Assembly: GCA_964384555.1 (NCBI GenBank)
Contig: CAYLLA010000069.1
Span: 1 to 6,505, forward strand
Reading direction: 5' to 3'
Source: CAG-390 sp964384555
GTDB taxonomy: Bacteria; Bacillota; Clostridia; Oscillospirales; CAG-272
DNA: 6,505 bases
Every line of letters begins with the position of its first letter. The stretch's first letter is position 1. A program made the position numbers and the translations under genes. This document shows positions 1-4,667 of this stretch, in pieces. The notes below the pieces were generated by a model. That model searched no databases. It was not told the origin of the DNA and saw only the letters and a list, made by a program, of their open reading frames with translations.

Positions 1-2
1 AG

Positions 3-113
3 TACCCCGCAAACCAACCCGCCGATCTCAATAAAGACGGCAAGGTCACATCAGAAGATGCAATTTATCTCTTAAGACATGTATTCTTCCCGGAGACATA
101 CCCGCTTGCGTGA
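3..113 (+). CDS. C-terminal end of a dockerin type I domain protein (5' end outside window)
   Basis: Reading from position 3, the frame gives 36 residues and a TGA at 111-113; the rest of the gene lies upstream of the window. It contains one complete 12-residue EF-hand-like calcium loop, DLNKDGKVTSED, with acidic or amide ligands at loop positions 1, 3, 5 and 12, followed by a short helix (AIYLLRH) and the tail VFFPETYPLA. This is the second half of a type I dockerin. Dockerins bind cohesin modules and attach secreted enzymes or surface proteins to a scaffold, so the protein is probably exported. Many gut Clostridia carry dockerin-like ends on non-enzymatic secreted proteins, so a cellulosome is not implied. 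The catalytic or binding part cannot be identified here. Confidence 0.85.
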   Translation, partial: YPANQPADLNKDGKVTSEDAIYLLRHVFFPETYPLA

Positions 114-153
114 TATTATGATGTGGCATTGCGTGACATTATAATATATCTTA

Positions 154-187
154 ATACACCCCCGCCGCTTCCGCGGCGGGGGTGTAT
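154..187 (+). terminator. GC-rich hairpin, probable terminator of the dockerin gene
   Basis: A perfect 15-bp stem (154-168 with 173-187) closes a four-base loop TTCC, 41 bp after the dockerin stop codon. The stem is very GC-rich with AT pairs at its base. No T-run follows on the + strand, so it may act as a weak or factor-assisted terminator, or as a 3'-end stabiliser. The position directly behind a stop codon is the main support for the terminator call. Confidence 0.55.
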
Positions 188-190
188 AAT

Positions 191-207
191 ATGGCTATAG
201 GCTAAAG
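191..207 (+). repeat. Copy 1 of interspersed 17-bp motif AYGGCTRTAGGYHAAAG
   Basis: The sequence ATGGCTATAGGCTAAAG matches the shared motif seen again at 269-285 (+), 475-491 (-) and 2857-2873 (+). It lies just downstream of the dockerin-gene hairpin. It is a single copy without an obvious inverted partner nearby. Confidence 0.55.
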
Positions 208-263
208 AAACAATTCTTGCCGTATGGCGGTCTTGCTCCCGCCGCAACAAAAGATGTCGATTT

Positions 264-497
264 TGTTTACGGCTGTAGGTTAAAGGTGCGACCTTATTTA
301 GGCTCCCACCGAGCGGAGCTGTCGCGGCCTGACCGCGACTGAAAGAGAACGCGTCACTAAAGAGTGCGCTATTCTATACCGAGAGCAGATTTTCAAGCTC
401 CGCAGGCACCTTCCGCCCTCGCATATGATGCTCGGGCACCTCCCTCTCGGAGGGAGGCTTGGCAAAAGTCCATTCTTTTGCCTACAGCCATTAAACA
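264..497. mobile_element. Possible MITE-like element with imperfect terminal inverted repeats
   Basis: The left end reads TGTTTACGGCTGTAGGTTAAAG (core at 269-285). The right end, read on the - strand, has TGTTTAATGGCTGTAGGCAAAAG (core at 475-491). The 17-bp cores match at 14 positions and the TGTTTA extension is shared with a one-base indel. The 234-bp unit is too short to code for a transposase and contains internal hairpins at 321-339 and 439-457; a third at 461-482 overlaps its right end. The flanks AAAAGATGTCGA (249-260) and AAAAGTCATCGA (503-514) agree at 9 of 12 positions, which is not a clean target-site duplication. It could equally be two independent copies of a short repeat that happen to face each other. 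Confidence 0.35.
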
Positions 498-607
498 TTA
501 CGAAAAGTCATCGAACGATCCCTCCGACCTCGCGTTGCTCGGCTTCTCGCTGCGGCTCGGTCGACAGCCCACCGGGCTGTCATTCACTCCCTCGCGCCGC
601 TTCGCAA

Positions 608-637
608 CCTCCCACGACACTTGGGAGGCTTTTTGTT
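608..637 (+). terminator. Terminator-like hairpin with T-tract inside the repeat island
   Basis: Stem CCTCCCA (608-614) pairs with TGGGAGG (622-628) around a 7-base loop, and CTTTTTGTT follows (629-637). This has the form of a rho-independent terminator on the + strand. No gene lies upstream in the island, so it probably belongs to the repeat unit itself, though it could stop read-through from the dockerin gene. Confidence 0.4.
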
Positions 638-733
638 AGTGCTAACGTAGTGCAAAGCCATATAGACAACTGTAGATATCAAAACAATAAAATCTTGCTT
701 TCTATATGTCAATAAATTGAGGTTCAGGTTCTC

Positions 734-818
734 GCCAAGCCTTCTCATGTGTGAGAAGGTGTCACGCGAAGCGTGACGGATGAGGAGGAAAAAAACAATT
801 TTTGCGTAAGCAAAAATT
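734..818 (+). repeat. GCCAAGCC-type interspersed repeat with three consecutive hairpins
   Basis: The unit opens with GCCAAGCC, then three perfect stem-loops follow almost without gaps: 740-759 (8-bp stem CCTTCTCA, loop TGTG), 761-777 (7-bp stem GTCACGC, loop GAA) and 797-818 (9-bp stem AATTTTTGC, loop GTAA). The opening GCCAAGCC-stem-GGTG order recurs on the - strand around 465-436, where the stem is CCTCCCTC/GAGGGAGG. The arm sequences differ while the pairing is kept, which marks a repeat family that conserves secondary structure. No coding potential is seen. Confidence 0.55.
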
Positions 819-901
819 TCATATTAAAATGCAAACGATATTTAATAGATAAATAATCGGCGAACGTACAAACATCACCAAACAAGCTCACATTCAATTA
901 A

Positions 902-920
902 AAATCCGCGCGGCGGATTT
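902..920. promoter_or_regulatory. Inverted repeat upstream of the murK promoter (possible operator)
   Basis: AAATCCGC (902-909) pairs with GCGGATTT (913-920) around a three-base centre. It ends 15 bp before the -35 hexamer. A second, shorter inverted repeat, CCGCG (924-928) and CGCGG (945-949), brackets the -35. Either could bind a repressor, but there is no direct evidence, and the first may simply be the last repeat of the island. Confidence 0.25.
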
Positions 921-935
921 ATTCCGCGGCGCGTC

Positions 936-964
936 TTGACTCTGCGCGGTGCTTGTGATATAAT
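936..964 (+). promoter_or_regulatory. Sigma-A type promoter of murK-murQ
   Basis: The -35 hexamer TTGACT (936-941) and a perfect -10 TATAAT (959-964) are separated by exactly 17 bp, and TGA before the -10 gives an extended -10 (TGn). Transcription should start near 971, leaving a leader of about 30 nt before the murK start codon. It is by far the best promoter in the window. Confidence 0.85.
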
Positions 965-987
965 GTTATCATAGTAAAGTGTAAACT

Positions 988-996
988 GGGGGTGAT
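988..996 (+). promoter_or_regulatory. Ribosome binding site that fixes the TTG start of murK
   Basis: GGGGGTGAT matches the anti-Shine-Dalgarno complement GGAGGTGAT at 8 of 9 positions. The GGGGG core ends 7 nt before TTG at 1000-1002. The nearby ATG at 995 is in another frame and overlaps the site, so TTG is the start. Confidence 0.8.
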
Positions 997-999
997 GAC

Positions 1000-1938
1000 T
1001 TGGCCGAGCATTATATTCTAATTGACGGCGGCGGGACAAAGACCGAGCTGCTGCTCTGCCGCACCGACGGCCGCATTGAGCGGCGGCTGGTGGCGGGTCC
1101 ATCCAACCCCAACGACATAGGCTGTACCGCAGCATGCAAGCTTTTGCGCGAGGCGGTGCAGGAGCTGACTGCGGGCGCGGGCGACCCACCAAAAGCCATC
1201 TCCGCGGGCATTGCGGGCGCGACCGGCCACCGCGAGGAGCTTTGCGCGGCGCTGGCCGAGCTTTCCACCCGCGTTTTGATAATGACCGATGCCATGCTGC
1301 TGCTTGAGCAAGCCGGCGCGGGGGATGCCGCGTGCCTTATTTCGGGTACAGGCTCGATCTGCTATCTGCGCCGCGGCGGCCGCGTACATCGGATAGGCGG
1401 CTGGGGATACCTCATCGACGGCGGCGGCAGTGGCTACGATATTGGGCGGGATGCCCTATCCGCCGCTCTGCAAGCACATGACGGCCGCGCCGCCCCCACC
1501 CTGCTTACAAAAAAACTGGCGGCGGCACTCGGCGCGAATGTTGAGGATGCCATTCCCCTGATATACAACGGCGGCAAGGCCTTGATAGCCTCCCTCGCCC
1601 CCGCGGTATTTGAGGCGGCGGACGAGGGCGATGCGGCCGCCCGCGAGATTATTTTGCGCTGTGCCGAGAGCCTTGCCACCCTCACCCGCCGTGCAGCCGA
1701 TCTGATGGAGGGGGACAGCTGTCGCGCCGTGGTTGGCGGCAGTCTGCTGACGCGGCGGGATGACATCCTCTCCCTGCTTTGCGAGCGCACGCCCAAAAAT
1801 ATTGAGCTTATCCGCACCGGCATGCCCAACATTTGGGGAGCATTTTGCGCGGCCGCGGGCGAGGACATTCCCCAATTTGCCATAGAAAACTTTAAAAAAA
1901 CATATGATGAGGTCCCCCGTGGGACCTGCGAGGGCTGA
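1000..1938 (+). CDS. murK: N-acetylmuramic acid/N-acetylglucosamine kinase, BadF/BadG/BcrA/BcrD ATPase family (MurK-like)
   Basis: This 312-residue cytoplasmic sugar kinase has the ASKHA fold. Visible motifs in order are the phosphate-1 loop LIDGGGTKT (7-15), a TDA around Asp97 that fits the catalytic base, the phosphate-2 loop ISGTGSI (114-120), the family stretch GGWGYLIDGGGSGYDIGRD (133-151) and the adenosine motif VVGGSLL (244-250). The length is normal for the family. It is expected to phosphorylate GlcNAc and, given murQ only 3 bp downstream, MurNAc at O-6 with ATP, as the characterised MurK of Clostridium acetobutylicum does. This feeds peptidoglycan salvage. A strong promoter lies directly upstream. 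Sugar specificity cannot be read from sequence, so a plain GlcNAc kinase is the alternative. The last codons form a hairpin (1910-1927). Confidence 0.85.
   Translation: MAEHYILIDGGGTKTELLLCRTDGRIERRLVAGPSNPNDIGCTAACKLLREAVQELTAGAGDPPKAISAGIAGATGHREELCAALAELSTRVLIMTDAMLLLEQAGAGDAACLISGTGSICYLRRGGRVHRIGGWGYLIDGGGSGYDIGRDALSAALQAHDGRAAPTLLTKKLAAALGANVEDAIPLIYNGGKALIASLAPAVFEAADEGDAAAREIILRCAESLATLTRRAADLMEGDSCRAVVGGSLLTRRDDILSLLCERTPKNIELIRTGMPNIWGAFCAAAGEDIPQFAIENFKKTYDEVPRGTCEG
1910..1927 (+). promoter_or_regulatory. Hairpin at the murK-murQ junction, just before the murQ ribosome binding site
   Basis: AGGTCCC (1910-1916) pairs perfectly with GGGACCT (1921-1927) around a CCGT loop, within the last codons of murK. 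The murQ ribosome binding site GAGGG (1930-1934) begins three bases later. In mRNA this could tune murQ translation or block an exonuclease. No T-run follows, so it is unlikely to end transcription. Confidence 0.35.
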
Positions 1939-1941
1939 TTT

Positions 1942-2772
1942 ATGAACTACAGCGAACTTACAACAGAGCAGAGCAACGAGCGCAGTCGCCACCTTGAGCG
2001 GATGTCCACCGCCGAGATAATGCGCGTGATCAACGAGGAGGACAAGACGGTTCCCATGGCCATCGAGCGCGAGCTTTCGGACATCGGCCGCGCGGTAGAC
2101 ATGATAACCGAGCGCATAAAGGCCGGTGGACGGCTGATATACATCGGCGCTGGCACATCCGGGCGGCTTGGCGTTATCGATGCCACCGAATGCCCGCCAA
2201 CCTACGGCGTCTCGCCCGAGCTGATACAGGGCGTGCTGGCCGGCGGGCGGGATGCGATGTTCCGCTCCTCCGAGGGCATGGAGGATCATGCCGAAAACGC
2301 CGCCGCCGATCTTGATGCCGTGGGCTTTTGTGCCGCCGACGTTTGCATGGCGATATCCGCCAGCGGCAGTGCCGCATATTGCCGTGGCGCGCTTGAATAC
2401 GCACGCTCGCTCGGCGCGGGAACGGTTGCGCTCTCCTGCAACAAAAACGGAGCCATGAATGCACTGGCCGATATATCCATTGCCGTGGTGGTGGGTCCCG
2501 AGGTAGTCAGCGGCTCTACCCGCATGAAAGCCGGCACGGCGCAAAAGCTGGTGCTGAATATGATATCCACCGGCGTTATGATAAAGCTTGGCCGCGTTTA
2601 CGATAATTTTATGGTGTGCATGAAGCCCAGCAACAAAAAGCTGCGCGCCCGCGCCGTAAGGATGATATGCGCCGAGACGGGAGCCGATCCCGCCACCGCC
2701 GAGGCAACGCTGGACAGTTGCGGCGGAATGATAACCGATGCTATTGAGAAGCTGAGCGGCAGCGGGCAGTGA
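1942..2772 (+). CDS. murQ: N-acetylmuramic acid 6-phosphate etherase
   Basis: MurQ is a cytoplasmic lyase-type etherase that converts MurNAc-6-phosphate to GlcNAc-6-phosphate and D-lactate. The 276-residue protein has an SIS sugar-isomerase fold with IGAGTSGRLGV (68-78), DATECPPTYG (80-89) carrying Glu83, GMED carrying Glu114, and the GCKR/MurQ signature GPEVVSGSTRMKAGTAQK (185-202). Glu83 and Glu114 fall at the numbers of the catalytic pair reported for E. coli MurQ. The ATG follows GAGGG with a 7-nt gap and starts 3 bp after murK, so the two are co-transcribed. The C-terminus is odd: family members are usually near 300 residues, and about 20-25 residues that form the end of a small helical domain are missing. 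No MurP-type PTS permease is in the window, consistent with kinase-based rather than PTS-based entry. Confidence 0.95.
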   Translation: MNYSELTTEQSNERSRHLERMSTAEIMRVINEEDKTVPMAIERELSDIGRAVDMITERIKAGGRLIYIGAGTSGRLGVIDATECPPTYGVSPELIQGVLAGGRDAMFRSSEGMEDHAENAAADLDAVGFCAADVCMAISASGSAAYCRGALEYARSLGAGTVALSCNKNGAMNALADISIAVVVGPEVVSGSTRMKAGTAQKLVLNMISTGVMIKLGRVYDNFMVCMKPSNKKLRARAVRMICAETGADPATAEATLDSCGGMITDAIEKLSGSGQ

Positions 2773-2786
2773 GGCAGGCGGCGCGC

Positions 2787-2822
2787 AGTGAAATTCGCTT
2801 CGCGAGTGAAATCTGCTTCGCA
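2787..2822 (+). repeat. Tandem 18-bp repeat just after murQ
   Basis: Two adjacent units, AGTGAAATTCGCTTCGCG (2787-2804) and AGTGAAATCTGCTTCGCA (2805-2822), differ at three positions. They start 15 bp after the murQ stop. Repeats of the form GTGAAATT-GCTTCGC are a recurring intergenic element in gut Clostridia as far as I recall. Confidence 0.65.
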
Positions 2823-2856
2823 TGCGGTTGCGGCACGACGGATATCGCAATCGGTT

Positions 2857-2891
2857 ACGGCTATAGGCAAAAGTCGCCGCCGCACCTATAG
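2857..2891 (+). repeat. Copy 4 of the 17-bp motif, forming a loose stem-loop
   Basis: ACGGCTATAGGCAAAAG (2857-2873) is the fourth copy of the motif found at 191, 269 and 475 (-). Its CTATAGG (2861-2867) is followed by the inverted CCTATAG (2885-2891), giving a 7-bp stem with a 17-base loop. It sits in the murQ-yerC gap, so the same element has spread to a second intergenic region. Confidence 0.5.
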
Positions 2892-2921
2892 ACAGCAAGA
2901 AATGCATCATCCATCGTTTCA

Positions 2922-2939
2922 GCACAACACGTGTAGTGC
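2922..2939. promoter_or_regulatory. 18-bp imperfect palindrome, candidate operator for the TrpR-like regulator
   Basis: GCACAACACGTGTAGTGC is symmetric at 8 of 9 base-pair positions, with one A/A mismatch, and centres on ACACGTGT. It ends 57 bp before the start codon of the TrpR-like gene. Its length and outer bases, GNAC at one end and TAGTNC at the other, match the geometry of the E. coli trp operator. No convincing -35/-10 pair was found around it, so the link to a promoter is inference. Confidence 0.35.
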
Positions 2940-2959
2940 GTGCCCCACAAAACAGATCT

Positions 2960-2983
2960 AATTACTACCCAAATCACTACCCC
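2960..2983 (+). repeat. 12-bp tandem repeat directly before the yerC ribosome binding site
   Basis: AATTACTACCCA (2960-2971) and AATCACTACCCC (2972-2983) are adjacent units with two differences. The second unit abuts AAAGGAGGT. The leader is C-rich and G-poor here, so it should leave the ribosome binding site unpaired. Confidence 0.45.
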
Positions 2984-2996
2984 AAAGGAGGTCAAC

Positions 2997-3296
2997 ATGG
3001 AAAGAAACGCGGTCTGTGACCGTTTATTTGAGAGCATTTTGAAGCTTCGCGATCTTGACGATTGCTATGCATATTTTGAGGATCTTTGCACCATGAAGGA
3101 GCTTGCCGACATGGCACAGCGGCTACAGGTGGCGGAGATGCTCTCCCGCGGGGTTTCCTATCAAAAGATAGGCGAGCAGACCGGCGTCAGCTCGGCAACC
3201 ATCGGGCGGGTAAATCGCTGTCTTTGCTACGGCAGCGGAGGCTACCGCGCGGTCATTGAGCGGTTGTCCGCCGACGGCGGAGAGGCAGAGGAATGA
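2997..3296 (+). CDS. yerC: TrpR-like transcriptional regulator, YerC/YecD family
   Basis: This is a 99-residue, all-helical DNA-binding protein of the YerC/YecD branch of the TrpR superfamily. Family hallmarks are LRDLDDCYAYFEDLCTMKEL (17-36), AQRLQVAEMLSRGVSY (40-55) and a helix-turn-helix over about 53-76 with recognition helix GVSSATIGRVNRCL (63-76). The ATG at 2997 is chosen because AAAGGAGGT (2984-2992) sits 4 nt upstream of it (5 nt from the AGGAGG core); a longer frame from GTG at 2940 would translate the ribosome binding site itself. Its stop overlaps the ktrB start (ATGA, 3293-3296), so the two are translationally coupled. Aligned by eye with E. coli TrpR, Thr32, Arg42 and Arg71 fall at the tryptophan-contacting Thr44, Arg54 and Arg84. 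The true target and ligand of this family are not established; control of its own operon is inference. Confidence 0.85.
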   Translation: MERNAVCDRLFESILKLRDLDDCYAYFEDLCTMKELADMAQRLQVAEMLSRGVSYQKIGEQTGVSSATIGRVNRCLCYGSGGYRAVIERLSADGGEAEE

Positions 3297-4606
3297 TCGC
3301 CGATGCACTAAAGCGGCAATCCCCGGCGCGGCTGATAGCGCTCGGCTTTGCGGCGGTGATACTCCTCGGCTCACTGCTCCTCAGCCTGCCCTGCTGTCAA
3401 AAGGCGGGCGCGGAGGTGCGCTACATCGATGCGCTTTACACCTCAACGAGCGCCGTGTGCGTGACGGGGCTTATCGCCATTGACGCCGCCGACCATTTTA
3501 ACGCCGCCGGGCAGGCGATAATTGCCCTGATGATACAAATAGGCGGGCTTGGCGTGACCTCCATCGGCGCGGGCATTATTCTTGCCAGCGGCCGCAGGAT
3601 GGATCTTAAAGAGCGCCGCGTGGTGCGCGAGGCGCTGAACTACGATTCGGGCAGCGGCGTGCGCCGACTGGTGCGGAGCGTGTTTATTACCACCGCGGTG
3701 ATCGAGCTGGCGGGCGCGGCACTCTCCTTTCCCGTATTTTTGCGGGATCATGCGCCGCTTCACGCCCTGGGCATCAGTATATTCCACTCGATAGCCGCAT
3801 TCAACAACGCGGGCTTTGATAACCTCGGCGGCGGGCGCAATCTTATCCCCTACCGCCAAAGCGTGCTGTTGAACCTTGTGACCATCGCGCTGGTGTTTTT
3901 TGGCGGCATAGGCTTTTTGGTGATACGCGAGGTCACCGAGTGGCTGCGCCACCCGGGCAGAAAAAAGCTTTCAATGCATGCGCGTGTGGTGCTGTTGATG
4001 AGCGGGATACTGCTGATCGTCGGCGCATTACTGCTCATGCTCTCCGAGGGCGGGCGGCTCGGCTTTCTGGATGCCCTGTTTTTCAGCCAATCGGCGCGCA
4101 CGGCGGGCTTTTCTACCGTTCCGCTGGCCGAATTTTCAAACGGCGGGCTGATGATACTCAATATTTTAATGTTTATAGGCGCCTCCCCCGGCTCGACCGG
4201 CGGCGGCATTAAGACCAGCACCTTTTTTGCCATTTTAGTGGGCATTCGCGCCGCCGCGACCAACCAAAGCGAAAAGGCATTTCACTACTCCCTGCCGCGC
4301 GAGGCCTTTAAAAAAGCGGCAATGATCGCGCTGATAGGAGTGGCCATCATCTGCGGCGGCACGGTGACGCTTGCACTGCTTGAGCCGAGCATTCCCCTGC
4401 GCGACCTGCTGACCGAGGTGGTCAGCGCGTTTGCCACAGTGGGGCTTTCTACCGGCATTACCCCCGCGCTGTCTGTCCCCTCAAAGCTTGTATCGATACT
4501 GATCATGTACATCGGCCGCCTTGGCCCCATGACGATCGTAACACTTTGGTACTTCTCGCTCGGTGAGCGCGTGCGCTACCCCGAGGGCAACCTTACCATT
4601 GGCTAA
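3293..4606 (+). CDS. ktrB: Potassium uptake channel subunit KtrB (TrkH/KtrB family)
   Basis: KtrB is the integral membrane subunit that conducts K+ (often with Na+ dependence) in Ktr systems. The 437-residue protein has the expected four membrane-pore-membrane repeats. Each pore loop shows its filter glycine: VTGL (Gly59), NAGF (Gly174), TAGF (Gly272) and TVGL (Gly384). The gating loop of the third repeat is clear, GASPGSTGGGIKTST (296-310), as is the terminal YIGRLGPMT (406-414). Length is normal and nothing is missing. Translation starts at the ATGA overlap with yerC, with GGAGAGG (3279-3285) inside yerC as the ribosome binding site. ktrA follows 61 bp later; this ktrB-ktrA order is the reverse of the B. 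subtilis ktrAB operon. Called KtrB rather than TrkH on length and on the single-RCK-pair partner. Confidence 0.93.
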   Translation: MIADALKRQSPARLIALGFAAVILLGSLLLSLPCCQKAGAEVRYIDALYTSTSAVCVTGLIAIDAADHFNAAGQAIIALMIQIGGLGVTSIGAGIILASGRRMDLKERRVVREALNYDSGSGVRRLVRSVFITTAVIELAGAALSFPVFLRDHAPLHALGISIFHSIAAFNNAGFDNLGGGRNLIPYRQSVLLNLVTIALVFFGGIGFLVIREVTEWLRHPGRKKLSMHARVVLLMSGILLIVGALLLMLSEGGRLGFLDALFFSQSARTAGFSTVPLAEFSNGGLMILNILMFIGASPGSTGGGIKTSTFFAILVGIRAAATNQSEKAFHYSLPREAFKKAAMIALIGVAIICGGTVTLALLEPSIPLRDLLTEVVSAFATVGLSTGITPALSVPSKLVSILIMYIGRLGPMTIVTLWYFSLGERVRYPEGNLTIG

Positions 4607-4634
4607 ACATTGGCTCATTTTGGGCTGAAAAATC

Positions 4635-4648
4635 GCCGCCGCGGCGGC
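4635..4648. promoter_or_regulatory. GC palindrome in the ktrB-ktrA gap
   Basis: GCCGCCGCGGCGGC is a perfect 14-bp palindrome 28 bp after the ktrB stop; as RNA it can fold into a 5-bp stem with a CGCG loop. It is followed by an A-rich stretch to the ktrA ATG at 4668. The gap also carries CATTGGCT twice (4597-4604 and 4608-4615). It may lower ktrA translation relative to ktrB or partly end transcription, but it has no T-run. Confidence 0.3.
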
Positions 4649-4667
4649 AGAACGGAATAAAAATAAA

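Larger units (their letters stand above)
188..935. repeat. Gene-free island of interspersed hairpin repeats
   Basis: This 748-bp stretch shows no credible gene. Short open frames exist in it, but they run through inverted repeats, lack ribosome binding sites and resemble no family I know. What it holds is a mosaic of short palindromes: 321-339 (7-bp stem GTCGCGG), 439-457 (8-bp stem, 3-base loop), 461-482 (8-bp stem GGCAAAAG), 563-581 (8-bp stem GACAGCCC, 3-base loop), 608-628, 740-759, 761-777, 797-818 and 902-920. Such islands, rich in CTCCCTC/GAGGGAG and in stems of the type x-GCTTCGC-x, are common in genomes of gut Clostridia. Composition changes sharply from GC-rich (300-620) to AT-rich (780-900). 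Confidence 0.7.

Noticed and set aside
140..145. TATAAT after the dockerin gene as a promoter
   Set aside because: The -35 position (117-122, TATGAT) matches consensus at only two of six bases, and no gene follows in the next 800 bp.
298..715. Overlapping short open frames of 66-96 codons in the repeat island
   Set aside because: They run through perfect inverted repeats, lack ribosome binding sites and have no recognisable domain.
188..935. CRISPR array
   Set aside because: The repeats are hairpin units of unequal length and spacing in both orientations, without regular spacers or cas genes.
1456..2925. A 489-codon open frame on the - strand across murK and murQ
   Set aside because: It is antisense to two well-recognised genes, has a low-complexity His/Gly/Ala-rich translation, no family resemblance and no ribosome binding site. 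It is a shadow of codon bias in GC-rich genes.
2940..2996. Longer yerC starting at GTG 2940
   Set aside because: The added 19 codons would include the strong AAAGGAGGT site, and homologues begin near the ATG at 2997.
2773..2996. Cyclic di-AMP (ydaO-type) riboswitch before the ktr operon
   Set aside because: None of the conserved blocks I know of that class is visible. The region is made of repeats and the palindrome.
3443..3952. 169-codon - strand frame inside ktrB
   Set aside because: Antisense shadow of a clear membrane protein gene, with no independent signals.
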